Below, piece after piece: positions 27,409-37,900 of a stretch of DNA of 64,000 nucleotides (positions are counted from its first letter, which is position 1; the number at the start of each line of letters is the position of its first letter). A program made the position numbers and the translations under genes. The notes under the pieces were generated by a model that was not told where the DNA came from, did no database searches, and saw only the letters and a program-made list of their open reading frames with translations. Source of the DNA: Methanosphaera sp. ISO3-F5 (GTDB taxonomy: Archaea > Methanobacteriota > Methanobacteria > Methanobacteriales > Methanobacteriaceae). The stretch covers positions 519,001 through 583,000 of the forward strand of contig NZ_CP118753.2 of the NCBI RefSeq assembly GCF_034480035.2, in the 5' to 3' direction.

Positions 27409-27445
27409 GAGCCATAAGAATATATTTCTTTTATTTGCTCTTTTT
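27407..27445 (+). terminator. Hairpin terminator after ndk
   Basis: AAGAGC (27407-27412) pairs with GCTCTT (27437-27442). An inner stem AAGAA/TTCTT (27416-27420 and 27426-27430) extends it, and T residues follow directly. The rest of the 404-base gap to infB holds no gene that I see. It does include a 12-bp palindrome ATTTGCGCAAAT (27530-27541), a TAAAACA-T-TGTTTTA dyad (27767-27781) and a direct GGGATAAG repeat just before the infB ATG. Confidence 0.6.
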
Positions 27446-27812
27446 GCTATTATTGTAATGTAGATATAGTAATATTGAAGTTTAATAATGTAATCAATAA
27501 CTTCAAAACCCTAATAAATATTTATTTTAATTTGCGCAAATAATAAAAAAAAATAAAATATCTACTTATTGATTAGTATAGGATGATTTCAATATTCAAA
27601 TAAGTATATGTTCTACAACAAGGTAATAAAAAAAGTGATACATTTTATTTAAGTTTTTTCAGGGAACATTCAAGTGATTTCTCAGTATTTCAGAAGTTTA
27701 ATATGGAAAAATAGAACACTAACTTATTTAACCTACTGTTAAATAATACATAAATTTTAAAGCCTGTAAAACATTGTTTTATGGGATAAGATGATTTTTA
27801 GGGGATAAGAAA

Positions 27813-29654
27813 ATGAAAACTAGATCACCTATAGTGTCAGTTTTAGGTCATGTAGACCATGGTAAAACAACGCTTCTTGATCATATTAGGGGAAGTACTA
27901 TTGCATCTAAAGAAGCTGGTGGGATTACACAGCATATTGGTGCAACAGAAATACCTATGGATGTTATATCATCAATTTGTGGTGAGTTCCTAGAAAAAAT
28001 GAAGATAGAAGACAGACTTCCTGGTTTATTCTTTATTGATACTCCGGGACACGAAGCCTTTACAACACTACGTAAACGTGGTGGATCTTTAGCTGATTTA
28101 GCTATTTTAATAATGGATGTTAACGAAGGTTTTAAACCTCAAACATATGAAGCTTTAAACATATTAAAAACATCAAAAACACCGTTTGTAGTTGCTGCAA
28201 ACAAGATTGACAGAATTCCTGGATGGAACTCTACTGATAACGCATCATTTTCTGAAGTAGTACAAAATCAACATTCAAAAGTTGCATTTGATTTAGATCA
28301 GAAACTATATGAAATAGTAGGAGTATTACATCAGGAAGGATTTGAATCAGAACGTTTTGATAGGGTAAGTAACTTTGCAAGTCAAATAACCATAGTGCCT
28401 ATAAGTGCACGTACCGGTGAAGGATTACCTGAACTTTTAACAATGCTACTTGGTTTAGCATACCAATACTTAAGAGAACAGCTTCAAATAGAAGAGGATG
28501 CACCAGCATCAGGAACAGTTCTTGAAGTAAAAGAAGAAAAAGGTCTTGGATTAACCATAGACACAATATTATATGATGGAGTTCTTAATAAAGACGACCA
28601 TATTATGATGTTAACAAAGGATAATAAAGTCATATCCTCCAAGATTAGAAGTCTTCTCAAACCAAAGGCATTAGAGGAAATCAGAGAATCCAAGACAATG
28701 TTCGAGGATACTGATCAGATTGTAGCAGCAGCAGGAGTAAAAATAGTTGCTCCACGTGTAGATGATGTAGTATCAGGTTCACCATTAAAAGTAGCTAATG
28801 ATGACAACTTAAGGATTGAGGAAGAATTATTATCTGAAGTGGATAATATACGTATTCAGACAAGTGATGTTGGTATAATTGTTAAAGCCGATACCCTAGG
28901 TTCTCTCGAAGCACTAGTTAACATACTTGATGATAAGGATATACCTATAAAATCTGCAGAAATAGGCGATATTTCACGTAGAGATATCATTAATGCATCA
29001 ATCATGTATGAAGAGGATACTAAATATGGGGTAATAGTAGCATTTAATGTAAACATATTACCATCAGCAGAACAGGAATTAGCAGACCAGGATATCAAAG
29101 TATTCCAGGATAAAGTAATTTATCAATTAACTGAGGATTACATTGAATGGGTTACAACAGCAAAAGAACGCCAGAAAAACGAAAGATTACAATCACTTGT
29201 ACGTCCAGCAACAATACGCATAATGCCAAAACTAGTATTCCGTAACAGTAAACCAGCAATTGCCGGAGTAGAAATAATGTCTGGTATAATTGAAAGAGGT
29301 GCTGTATTAATAAACAATAAGGGAAACTATGTTGGTCGTGTAGAAAGCATGGAAGACAATGGTGAAAGCCTACCAAAATCAGCAAGAGGATCAAAAGTCG
29401 CAATGGCAATAGCCGATGCAACATTTGAAAAAGATTTTGAAGAAGGAGACATCTTATACGTAGACATGGATGAACGTAACTTCATGGCAGTAATCAATGA
29501 ATTAGGGGATAAGTTGTTAGATGATGAGCTTCACACACTAGATGAGCTTAAAGAAATTAAACAACAAGTAGAAGATCCAAACTGGGGAGTAGTAAACACT
29601 GACTGGAGTGAACTGGACACCCTAGATGAAGATGAATACGAAGACTTCTACTAA
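27813..29654 (+). CDS. infB: Translation initiation factor aIF5B (IF2)
   Basis: GTPase promoting ribosomal subunit joining. The G motifs are [12 protein letters not shown] (G1, residues 12-23), [10 protein letters not shown] (G2), DTPGHEAF (G3), NKIDRI (G4) and SARTGEG (G5). Domain II follows from about 225 and domains III-IV to the end. At 613 residues it lacks the long eukaryotic N-terminal extension and carries no intein, although some archaeal orthologues do. It starts at ATG after GGGGATAAG. The long upstream gap suggests its own promoter. Confidence 0.97.
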   Translation: MKTRSPIVSVLGHVDHGKTTLLDHIRGSTIASKEAGGITQHIGATEIPMDVISSICGEFLEKMKIEDRLPGLFFIDTPGHEAFTTLRKRGGSLADLAILIMDVNEGFKPQTYEALNILKTSKTPFVVAANKIDRIPGWNSTDNASFSEVVQNQHSKVAFDLDQKLYEIVGVLHQEGFESERFDRVSNFASQITIVPISARTGEGLPELLTMLLGLAYQYLREQLQIEEDAPASGTVLEVKEEKGLGLTIDTILYDGVLNKDDHIMMLTKDNKVISSKIRSLLKPKALEEIRESKTMFEDTDQIVAAAGVKIVAPRVDDVVSGSPLKVANDDNLRIEEELLSEVDNIRIQTSDVGIIVKADTLGSLEALVNILDDKDIPIKSAEIGDISRRDIINASIMYEEDTKYGVIVAFNVNILPSAEQELADQDIKVFQDKVIYQLTEDYIEWVTTAKERQKNERLQSLVRPATIRIMPKLVFRNSKPAIAGVEIMSGIIERGAVLINNKGNYVGRVESMEDNGESLPKSARGSKVAMAIADATFEKDFEEGDILYVDMDERNFMAVINELGDKLLDDELHTLDELKEIKQQVEDPNWGVVNTDWSELDTLDEDEYEDFY

Positions 29655-29746
29655 AAAAAAATATTATATTACAATAACAAAAAAAATGTAGGAATAAGTA
29701 ACTACAAAAAAAAACAATACTTAAAAACAAATAACGGAGGCCTATA

Positions 29747-30142
29747 ATGGCATATAAAGTAGTAGTATCAGATGCAGATGTAACATACCAATTAGAATTA
29801 GAAGACAAAGATGCAAAAATCGTAAACGGTCTTAAAATTGGAGACGAATTCAGTGGTGGAGTATTAGGACTAAAAGGTTACAAACTCAAAATCACCGGAG
29901 GAAGCGACAAAAACGGTTTCCCAATGAAACCTGACGTAGATGGTACAAGAAGATTCAAAAGTTTAGTAAGTGAAGGAGTAGGATTCAAACCTACCAAAAA
30001 AGGATTAAGAAGAAGAAAAACTGTACGTGGAAACACAATCGCAGATGACATCTCACAAATAAATGTAAAAGTTTCAGAAAGAGGAGAACAAACACTAGCT
30101 GAAATCTTCGCAGAACCTGAAGAAGAAGCACAAGAAGAATAG
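29747..30142 (+). CDS. rps6e: Ribosomal protein S6e
   Basis: Small-subunit protein of archaea and eukaryotes. The conserved core is KIGDEFSGGVLGLKGYKLKITGGSDKNGFPMKPDV, followed by the basic KKGLRRRKTVRGNTIADDISQIN, and an acidic tail. The 131 residues match archaeal orthologues, which lack the phosphorylated eukaryotic extension. The ATG follows GGAGGCC. It precedes eif2g by 53 bases, the usual order. Confidence 0.97.
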   Translation: MAYKVVVSDADVTYQLELEDKDAKIVNGLKIGDEFSGGVLGLKGYKLKITGGSDKNGFPMKPDVDGTRRFKSLVSEGVGFKPTKKGLRRRKTVRGNTIADDISQINVKVSERGEQTLAEIFAEPEEEAQEE

Positions 30143-30195
30143 ATACTAGATTATCTAATCTTGATAATTTACTATCAATGGAGGTGTAACTTAAA

Positions 30196-31425
30196 ATGAA
30201 AGTACAATCCGAGATAAACATTGGATTAGTAGGTCACGTAGACCACGGTAAAACTACTCTAACAAAAGCTTTATCTGGTATATGGACAGACACACACAGT
30301 GAAGAAGCAAAAAGAGGTATTTCAATAAGGTTAGGATATGCTGACATAACATTCAGAAGATGTAATGAATGTGATTCACCTCAATGTTACACTACAAAAG
30401 AAACTTGTGAACACTGCGGTTCTAAAACAGACGTACTTAGAAAAGTATCATTCGTAGACTCACCAGGTCACGAAACACTCATGGCAACAATGCTCTCCGG
30501 TGCAGCAATAATGGACGGAGCAATACTAGTAATAGGAGCAAACGAGCCATGCCCACAACCACAAACAAAAGAACACTTAATGGCATTAGATGTAATAGGT
30601 GTAAAAAATGTTATAGTGGTACAGAACAAGATAGATACAGTACCTAAGGAAAAAGCAATAGAAAACTATCACGAAATCAAAGAGTTTGTAAAAGGAACTT
30701 GTGCAGATGGAGTACCAATAATACCTATATCAGCTCAACAAGGTGCAAACATAGATATACTCATTGAAACAATTCAAAAACATATCAAAACACCAAGAAG
30801 ATCCCTACGTAAAAATCCAAAACTATTCGTAGCAAGATCATTTGATATAAACAAACCTGGAACACACCCTAAAAAGATTAGTGGTGGAATCATAGGCGGT
30901 TCTCTAATCCAAGGAAAACTCAAAGTTGGTGACGAAATAGAAATTAAACCAGGAATTCAGATAAAACAAAAAGGAAAATCTGAATGGAGAAGCTTAACCA
31001 GTACAATAATTGGACTTGAAGCAGCAGACAACTTTGTAGACGAAGTTGCACCTGGAGGTTTAATTGGAGTGGCATTACTATTAGACCCTGCACTAACAAA
31101 AGCAGATTCATTATCTGGTTCAATAGCAGGAAAACCCGGATCACTTCCACCAACCATACAAGAATTTACTATGCAAACACATTTGCTTGATAGAGTAGTC
31201 GGAACTAAAAACGAAACAGAAGTTGAACCGATACATTCTTCAGAAAACTTAATGATAAACATTGGAACAAGTACAACAGTAGGACTTGTAACAAGTGCAA
31301 GAAACAGTGAAGTAGATGTACAACTAAGATTACCAGTATGTGCAGAAGAAGGTCAACGTGTAGCTTTAAGCCGTAGAGTAGGAGCTAGATGGAGGCTTAT
31401 TGGTTATGGTATCATCAAAGCATAG
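30196..31425 (+). CDS. eif2g: Translation initiation factor aIF2 subunit gamma
   Basis: GTPase core of the aIF2 heterotrimer that carries initiator Met-tRNA. G1 is [13 protein letters not shown]3 DSPGHETL and G4 QNKID, and a zinc knuckle [20 protein letters not shown] sits between residues 57 and 76. Domains II and III follow. At 409 residues it is full length. GGAGGTG lies upstream of the ATG. The last 20 bases overlap the start of the following PIN gene, whose ribosome site GGAGG lies inside this gene at 31391-31395. Confidence 0.97.
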   Translation: MKVQSEINIGLVGHVDHGKTTLTKALSGIWTDTHSEEAKRGISIRLGYADITFRRCNECDSPQCYTTKETCEHCGSKTDVLRKVSFVDSPGHETLMATMLSGAAIMDGAILVIGANEPCPQPQTKEHLMALDVIGVKNVIVVQNKIDTVPKEKAIENYHEIKEFVKGTCADGVPIIPISAQQGANIDILIETIQKHIKTPRRSLRKNPKLFVARSFDINKPGTHPKKISGGIIGGSLIQGKLKVGDEIEIKPGIQIKQKGKSEWRSLTSTIIGLEAADNFVDEVAPGGLIGVALLLDPALTKADSLSGSIAGKPGSLPPTIQEFTMQTHLLDRVVGTKNETEVEPIHSSENLMINIGTSTTVGLVTSARNSEVDVQLRLPVCAEEGQRVALSRRVGARWRLIGYGIIKA

Positions 31426-31821
31426 AGCAGTAGTTGATACAAATTTTTGATGATGATGATTCAATTAGGCATAGATGTAGTAGGAGAACTAGAAATAATA
31501 CTGCCCTCATATTATGAATTAATTGTACCATCACTAGTAATCAATGAATTAACCACTCTTAAAAAGAAGGCAAAAGGTAAAGACAAGATAGCATGTAATA
31601 TCGCATTACAAATAGCACAAAAAGATCCATTCTCAATAGTTGAAATCAAAAAGAATGATCATGTAGATAACTTGTTACTAAAGTACTGTACAAAAGAAGA
31701 TGTACTATGTACAAACGATAAAAACCTTCGAAAAAGAGCAAGAAAAAAGGGAATCACAGTCATATACTTAAGACAACACAGATTCCTAGAAATAGACGGT
31801 TACATAAAACATAAATCGTAA
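31406..31821 (+). CDS. PIN-domain (FCF1/Utp24-like) RNase, apparent -1 frameshift
   Basis: Reading from the ATG at 31406, behind GGAGG at 31391, gives [14 protein letters not shown] and then TGA. Reading one base back from 31447 gives [16 protein letters not shown] and an open frame to 31821. Joined, the 138 residues form a normal PIN domain of the kind found here in other Methanobacteriales: catalytic Asp in VVDTNFLM, Glu in VINELTTL, Asp in [12 protein letters not shown]. The shift site is exactly the slippery heptamer A AAT TTT followed by TGA. The downstream frame alone would lack the first catalytic Asp and has no ribosome site. It may be programmed -1 shifting, a T-run length error or a recent mutation. 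A role in rRNA processing is inferred. Confidence 0.8.
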
Positions 31822-31853
31822 AATAATAGTAAATATGATTTGGAGGAAAAACA

Positions 31854-32381
31854 ATGAATCTTTGGACAGACATAGAATCAGGAAATAACGTACCTGAAGA
31901 AATAACTGTAATTGTAGAAATTCCAACAGGCTCTAGAAACAAATATGAATACGATAAAGATAAAGAAGCATTCGCACTAGACAGAGTACTATTCTCACCA
32001 TTCCACTACCCAGCAGAATATGGTTTCATGCCAAAATCATTATGGGAAGATGGAGACCCATTCGATGTAATGGTAATCATGGACCAACCAACATTCCCTG
32101 GATGTATCATAGACGCAAGACCAATAGGTATAATGAGAATGATAGATCAAGGAGACAGTGACGATAAACTATTAGCAGTACCTGTAGAAGACCCAAGATT
32201 TGAAAATATCACAGATATTTCACAATTACCAGAACACTACCTTAAAGAAATAGAACATTTCTTTAGCCAATACAAAGCATTAGAAAATAAAACAGTAGAA
32301 ATTAATGGATGGGAAGATAACCAAGCCGCTAAAGAAGCTGTTTTACATGCAATAGAATTATATAAAGAAAAATATGAATAA
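31854..32381 (+). CDS. ppa: Inorganic pyrophosphatase, family I
   Basis: Hydrolyses pyrophosphate released by biosynthesis. Active-site elements: [17 protein letters not shown] near residue 22-38, [24 protein letters not shown] (metal-binding Asp residues), and the third acidic patch near [17 protein letters not shown]. Length of 175 is typical. The ATG has TTGGAGG upstream. It lies in the order PIN-ppa-rpoE known from related methanogens. Confidence 0.97.
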   Translation: MNLWTDIESGNNVPEEITVIVEIPTGSRNKYEYDKDKEAFALDRVLFSPFHYPAEYGFMPKSLWEDGDPFDVMVIMDQPTFPGCIIDARPIGIMRMIDQGDSDDKLLAVPVEDPRFENITDISQLPEHYLKEIEHFFSQYKALENKTVEINGWEDNQAAKEAVLHAIELYKEKYE

Positions 32382-32401
32382 ACATATGTGAGGTATCCAA
32401 A

Positions 32402-32959
32402 GTGTACGAAATAGCAACTATCGAAGATACAGTTAGAGTACCACCTAATATGTTTGATAAACCACTAGAAGAAGTGGCAGCTGAAATACTTAACAAAAAA
32501 TATGTAGGAAAACTAGATAAAAAGTTAGGTATCCTAATAACTGTAACACAAGTAACTGACCATTCAGAAGGAACAGTGGTAATAGGAGACGGTTCAGCAT
32601 TTTATCATGTAAAATTTGATGCATTATTCTTTAAACCAACATTACATGAAGTCATTGATGGAGAAGTAATTGAAATCATTGAATTTGGATCATTTGTAAG
32701 AATAGGACCATTAGATGGTTTAGTACACGTATCACAAGTAACCAATGATTACATAACTTATGATGAAAAACGTGGAGCACTAGTTGCAAACGAAACAAAC
32801 AAATCACTCGAACAATCAGACTTTGTACGAGCAAGAATAGTAGCATTAAGTATGAAAGGAAATTCTACTAAAGACTGTAAAATTGGTTTAACAATGAGAC
32901 AACCTGGCCTAGGACGTTTCGAATGGATTGAAGAAGAAAAACAAAAATCCAAAAAATAA
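32402..32959 (+). CDS. rpoE: RNA polymerase subunit Rpo7 (RpoE')
   Basis: Stalk subunit equivalent to eukaryotic Rpb7. The N-terminal RNP-like domain ([25 protein letters not shown]) is followed by an S1 RNA-binding domain ([23 protein letters not shown]). The start is GTG, preceded by GAGG about seven bases upstream. Its 185 residues are normal. The Spt4 gene follows after 27 bases, the usual archaeal arrangement. Confidence 0.96.
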   Translation: MYEIATIEDTVRVPPNMFDKPLEEVAAEILNKKYVGKLDKKLGILITVTQVTDHSEGTVVIGDGSAFYHVKFDALFFKPTLHEVIDGEVIEIIEFGSFVRIGPLDGLVHVSQVTNDYITYDEKRGALVANETNKSLEQSDFVRARIVALSMKGNSTKDCKIGLTMRQPGLGRFEWIEEEKQKSKK

Positions 32960-32986
32960 GTATGAAGAAGTTAAAGGAGAATTATC

Positions 32987-33175
32987 ATGGCCGAAAGAGC
33001 ATGTACAAGATGTAACTACGTGTCTTTTGAAAAGACATGCCCACTATGTGGAACTGAAACATCTTCAGATTGGACTGGATTAATAGTAGTAGTGGACCCT
33101 GATGAATCACAATTAGCACAAGAACTAAACATTAATTCACCAGGAAGATATGCATTGAAAGTCAGAAAAAATTAA
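32987..33175 (+). CDS. spt4: Transcription elongation factor Spt4 (RpoE'')
   Basis: Zinc-ribbon partner of Spt5 that clamps elongating RNA polymerase. The 62-residue protein has C-x2-C at the N terminus (ACTRCNYVS) and C-x2-C in KTCPLCGTE, then a DWTGLIVVVDPDESQLA core and GRYALKVRKN at the end. The ATG follows AAGGAGAA. It lies between rpo7 and the CoA kinase gene. Confidence 0.95.
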   Translation: MAERACTRCNYVSFEKTCPLCGTETSSDWTGLIVVVDPDESQLAQELNINSPGRYALKVRKN

Positions 33176-33186
33176 GGAGATAAAAT

Positions 33187-33696
33187 GTGCTAAAACTACC
33201 AAACTCTTTGAGAAAAGAATTAAAAAAACCATTAGGTGAATTGCACAAATCCATTAATTTAATTGAAATTCCGCTACGAAAACAAATAAAAGAAGAAAAG
33301 TTAATAATCGCAATAGGCGATGTTACATCAAAAAACCTTGTTGAAATAGGAATACAACCACAATTATGTATTGTGGACAATCTTACAAAAAGAAAACCTA
33401 TACAACATAACTTAAATCATACAAACAACATTATCTATGTGGATAATCCAGCAGGAGTGCTAACTGAAGAATTCATAAAATTATGTAGTAATTCAATTCA
33501 AGAAGCTACAAATGATAATCCAATAATAATTGAAGTTAATGGAGAAGAGGATTTAGCAGTTTTGCCCTGTGTAATAAACTCACCAATTGACACTTTCATA
33601 TTATATGGTCAACCAAATGAAGGAGTTGTGTTGGTACGAGTTGAAGAAGCCTATGATAAGGCTTTAAATTATTATAAACAATTAATTAAGGAATAA
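33187..33696 (+). CDS. GTP-dependent dephospho-CoA kinase (DUF359 family)
   Basis: Archaeal last step of CoA synthesis, phosphorylating dephospho-CoA with GTP. Family marks: LIIAIGDVTSKNLVE near residue 38-52, PQLCIVDNLTKR, VDNPAGVLTEE, and VNGEEDLAVLP followed by LYGQPNEGVVLV. The start is GTG at 33187, seven bases from GGAG. An overlapping ATG two bases earlier is a dead start (ATG TGC TAA). The gene is embedded between spt4 and rps24e, where related methanogens keep it. Confidence 0.88.
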   Translation: MLKLPNSLRKELKKPLGELHKSINLIEIPLRKQIKEEKLIIAIGDVTSKNLVEIGIQPQLCIVDNLTKRKPIQHNLNHTNNIIYVDNPAGVLTEEFIKLCSNSIQEATNDNPIIIEVNGEEDLAVLPCVINSPIDTFILYGQPNEGVVLVRVEEAYDKALNYYKQLIKE

Positions 33697-33703
33697 CGAT
33701 AAT

Positions 33704-34033
33704 ATGGAAATTAAAATCTTATCAAAAAAAGAAAACCCATTATTAAATAGGACTGAAATTGAATTTGAATGTGACTATCCAAGTGAAGGAACACCAAACA
33801 TCCTTGAAGTGAAACATAAACTTGTTGCACTTGAAGACGCATCCAACGATCTCCTCGTGGTGGACAGCATGAAGCCTAGCTATGGAGCTACAAAAGCAGT
33901 TGGTTTAGCAAAAGTGTACGATTCCGTAGAAAAATTACAAGAAATTGAACCAAAAGCAGTAATTGCAAAAAACGAAGAACCTGAAGAAGAAGCACCTGCA
34001 GAAGAAGAAGCTGAAGCAGAAGATGCAGAATAA
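33704..34033 (+). CDS. rps24e: Ribosomal protein S24e
   Basis: Small-subunit protein of archaea and eukaryotes. The core NPLLNRTEIEFECDYPSEGTP and the helix region KPSYGATKAVGLAKVYDSVEKLQ are conserved. A Glu/Ala-rich acidic tail of about 22 residues at the C terminus (EEAPAEEEAEAEDAE) is a variable extension. It is seven bases after the CoA kinase gene, with AAGGAA near the upstream stop. Confidence 0.95.
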   Translation: MEIKILSKKENPLLNRTEIEFECDYPSEGTPNILEVKHKLVALEDASNDLLVVDSMKPSYGATKAVGLAKVYDSVEKLQEIEPKAVIAKNEEPEEEAPAEEEAEAEDAE

Positions 34034-34058
34034 ATACTACTATAAGGAGTTAATATAA

Positions 34059-34214
34059 ATGTCAAAAAAATACGAATTATATGAAGTAAAAGACGGTAAA
34101 ATCGTTAGAAAAAACCCAGAATGTGTAAGATGTTCACATGGTATATTCATGGCAGACCATGGTGACAGATATGCATGTGGTCGTTGTGGATACACACAAT
34201 GGAAAAATGAATAA
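34059..34214 (+). CDS. rps27ae: Ribosomal protein S27ae
   Basis: Zinc-ribbon small-subunit protein of 51 residues (in eukaryotes made as a ubiquitin fusion, here alone). [19 protein letters not shown] is followed by [20 protein letters not shown] and RCGY, giving two Cys pairs for zinc. The ATG follows AAGGAG at eight bases. It closes the ribosomal cluster. Confidence 0.96.
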   Translation: MSKKYELYEVKDGKIVRKNPECVRCSHGIFMADHGDRYACGRCGYTQWKNE

Positions 34215-34242
34215 GCAATTTAAAACAATTTTCACCTCCCAA

Positions 34243-34260
34243 TTTTTACAATTTTTGTAA
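34243..34260 (+). terminator. Terminator of the ribosomal protein cluster
   Basis: A T5 run precedes and overlaps a hairpin TTACAA (34246-34251) / TTGTAA (34255-34260) about 30 bases after the rps27ae stop; more T-rich sequence follows. Confidence 0.5.
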
Positions 34261-34467
34261 TTATACATTTTTAAATTAAGTTTAAATAATTCTTGATTTT
34301 ATTTTAATTTTTTTATAATATTTTAACTATAATATAATACCTTATTTTTTAAAAGTATTATTTTATTTTTATTTAATGGTATTTAATTTTATTTTAATTA
34401 TTTTTTTGGTCTTTAATTATTACTTTTTGTTGTTTTTTTTATATTTTCTTAATTGAAAATGTTTAAC

Positions 34468-34483
34468 TTTAGGTATACCTAAA
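34468..34483. promoter_or_regulatory. 16-bp palindrome TTTAGGTATACCTAAA
   Basis: A perfect palindrome in the 726-base AT-rich gap before the giant adhesin gene. The arms TTTAGG and CCTAAA resemble operators of DtxR/IdeR-type metal repressors (TTAGG...CCTAA arms); that match is from memory of the consensus, not a search. A TATA-like AAATATATAT lies about 80 bases downstream (34563-34572). A 13-codon frame with GGTG upstream (34504-34545) follows and may be a leader peptide or chance. Confidence 0.45.
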
Positions 34484-34682
34484 TCTAAAAATTAAGGTGT
34501 TTAATGTCTTTGTTTTCTAAATACTCTCATTTAAACGCTTATTAGAAAAGTCATATTTCCATAAATATATATGCTTTAAAGTAATAACATAATACAGTGA
34601 TAAAATATCACTAAATTTTCTTAAAGTTAAATTAAATAATTGATAAAAAAAGTTTGTATTAGATATAACTAATAATCCAATG

Positions 34683-34739
34683 CATAATTTATTTATTAAA
34701 ATTATTACTTAACTAAGGAAAGAAAACAAATAAATTATG
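34683..34739 (+). repeat. 12-bp inverted repeat enclosing a ribosome-site-like sequence
   Basis: CATAATTTATTT (34683-34694) and AAATAAATTATG (34728-34739) are perfect complements separated by 33 bases that contain AAGGAAAG. The right arm ends in the ATG of a 49-codon frame (34737-34886; MTYYNYIKRYKNSNK..., basic, with a hydrophobic end) that I cannot otherwise support. The remainder of 34215-34940 is AT-rich with no gene that I can defend. Confidence 0.4.
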
Positions 34740-34952
34740 ACTTATTACAATTATATCAAAAGATATAAAAATTCTAACAAAACACATACAACTAAAAAAG
34801 CAACCAATCATAAAACAAGTAAACGTGTAATAATTGTAGTTTATTTAATGATATTTAAAATGATTTTATTAAAAAAAACATGCTAAAATGTGATTTAATC
34901 ATTCCAAAAATGATATACACAAAATAAAAATCAAAATAAAATGAGAGAGACT

Positions 34953-37900
34953 ATGAAAATAAGAAACAAGAAACTGCTCTGTTTCTTCTTAGTCATGTTC
35001 ATCACTTTATTATGTTGTTGCATAGTAGCTGCAAACGATAATGTAGCCAACAACACAACAACAACACAACACAAAGAGGTAACTGTAAAAACAGTTCAAA
35101 AAGATATAAACAAAAATAATGGGGAGACAATAAAAACAACAAACACAAAAACTCAAAGTGAAGACAATACTATCGAGGAGACGGATGATCAAAATGAAAT
35201 AGAAAAAGAAAACAAAACAAATGCAAAGGCGATAAACAAAGCTAAGAATACAAGTACAAACACCAAAAGTGCAACAAGCATAAATGGATCCTATGTACTA
35301 AACGGTGATATAACATTAAGTGATGGCTATTCACTTACTGCTGATTTCTCACTTGACGGACAGGGACACACAATAACATACACTGGAAGTGGAAATCTTT
35401 TCACGAGCAATGGATATAAAGTAACACTATCCAATATTGTAATAAGAAATGTTCCAGGATATGTGATATATGGTGGTTATGGTCATAATTTAACTGCCTG
35501 TGAATTCTATGATTGTAATGGAATATACAAGTTTGATGGTGGATTAGGTAATACTGTATTAATAACGACAACAAATTGTTATTTTAGTGGCACGAAAGCT
35601 CGAGCATTTGATGCTCAAGTTACAGGGGGCACTACAGGAAATATATTTGTTGCATACACATCCATTTTTGAAAACTATGTTAATCCAATCTTTTATTGCT
35701 TTAATAAAGGACAATTTAGAGGTTCTAACTTAATTTTTGGAAATACGATTGCAACTAATGCTGCTTATGAAAATAAAGCGGAAATACAATATCAAGGAAG
35801 TAAACCAACAGTATCTGTACAAAAGAAAGCTTTTGATACGAATATAGTTATCACTGCACCTGATGTTCATGTTAATCAGACGAATAATGTAAATGTAAGA
35901 TTAACTGCTACTATGGATGATGGTACTATTGTAGGTATTCCTCATGAAAATGTGACAATTAAAGTTACTTATGCTAATGGTAGTATACAGAATTTAAATG
36001 GTATAACCAATATGAATGGTCAGGTATATTTGACCAGTATGAATGGTGATGCTACGGTACCGGTTATTGCAGCTAAAACTGGTGTTGTAAGAGTAAATGT
36101 AACATTTGCCGGATCTCATTGGATTGTTGATACGTCAACAGGAGAACGGTTATATCATGCAGCAACTAAAAGTCAAACTTATAATGTGGTAGGTATTCCA
36201 ACTACAACAACATTATCTTTGAATGATTCTAATGTTGATAAGGGAGATAAAGTAAAACTTACTGCAAGTATTGTTAATAATGATGATACTAGTGTAATAG
36301 TTGATGAAGGTAGTGTAACATTTTATAGGGGTAATACTCAGATTGGAACTGCAACAGTTTCTAATGGGGTAGCAACTCTTGATTACACAACAGATACTTC
36401 CGGTACTTTCAGTATTAGAGCAGTATATGGTAGTGCTGATAATTATAATACAAGTACTTCAACTGTTAGTTCATTAACTGTTAGATCAAGTATTAATATG
36501 CAGTCAAGTATTGTATTTGTTAATGAGAGTAGAGTAGTTGTTCAATCAAGATTAACAAATGAAAACGGTAATCCTATTAATGGTGGATATCTTAACATCA
36601 CATACCGTGTTAAAGGATTAGTTGCTACTGATAATACTAAAACACATTATAGTATAGTTGATGATTTAGTAACAGTTAGGAATACAACTAATTCACAAGG
36701 ATATGCTAATCTTACAATAGATACTAGATATGCTGGTCATTCAAATTCATATACTTATGTTGAAGCAGGACATTATGATGTGAACTTTGAAGGAAATAGT
36801 CTTTATGAAAGCACTACTAGTGAAGTAGTGTTTGATAAATTCTCAGATGTGAGAGTATCTTTCCCTAGCAGTATTAATCCTAATATAGTTACTGATGATA
36901 ATGTTAACTATATCTATTATGGTAATATGGGTGAAACATTTAGGTTCTATGCACTTGCACAGAATACTACAAGTCCATATAATAATATTACACGTAGTAC
37001 TGTTCGTTTCTGGATGGAAGATGGGAATGTTACAAAAGGTGAATTTTACACAGCAACTCTCAGTGAATCATATCATCTTTTCAATCCTTATGCCTGGCAT
37101 ATAAATGGTACTAATACTAAATTAAATGTTACATTACTAGAAGATAACTTGTATTATGCAAGTAGCACTATCTATTTGGAAGTAAAACCTAAAATGAACA
37201 CAACTTTACATTATGAGTTTGTTAATACTACTTATAATGATGTGACTTTAAGGGTTAAAGTTGCAAATACAAGTGATGCAGGTCAGGTTGTACCTGGTTC
37301 TGTTGTCATTGTTAAAAGGGATGGTACGGAAATTGCTCGTGGTACAACAGCAGCTGATGGTTTCGTGAATATTAAAGTTCCTGGTATGGATGTTGGCAGT
37401 TCACCTGCATTAGAACTATCATATGAGGGTAATGTTTCTCATAATGGAAACACTACTAATATTCCAGAGGGTAGTGTTGTAATTGTTAACCGTGATGCTG
37501 ATGTTGAAGTAGAAGATGTGATTACTGATTACATTAAGTCAACTGTAACTATTACTGCTAATGTTATTGATGCTACTACTGGTGATGATTTAACGGGTAG
37601 TGTAACCTTTAAGAAGGATGGTACTACAATTGATAGTGTAACTTTGGTGGAAGGTCAGGCTTCAATTACTTATACTATTGCTGCTAATGAGACTGTAACT
37701 ATTACTTCAGTATTTAATGGTGATAATTATAATGAGGCTACTGGCTCAACTACTGTAAATGGTATGTTAATTCCTACGGTTACTTCATTAGGGACTATAA
37801 GTGCTAATGTGGGTAAATCAGTGGATATTACTGCTACTGTGGTTAATAACACTGCTCTTGTAAGTGAGGGTAATGTTCCTCAGGGAAGTGTGACCTTCAA

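Noticed and set aside
33185-33193. ATG start for the dephospho-CoA kinase gene
   Set aside because: It reads ATG TGC TAA and stops at once; the overlapping GTG at 33187 opens the real frame with good spacing to GGAG.
34504-34545. 13-codon frame after GGTG upstream of the giant adhesin
   Set aside because: Too short to separate from chance in AT-rich DNA; mentioned only as a possible leader peptide.
34737-34886. 49-codon basic frame before the giant adhesin
   Set aside because: No ribosome site at a normal distance and low complexity; kept only in connection with the inverted repeat.
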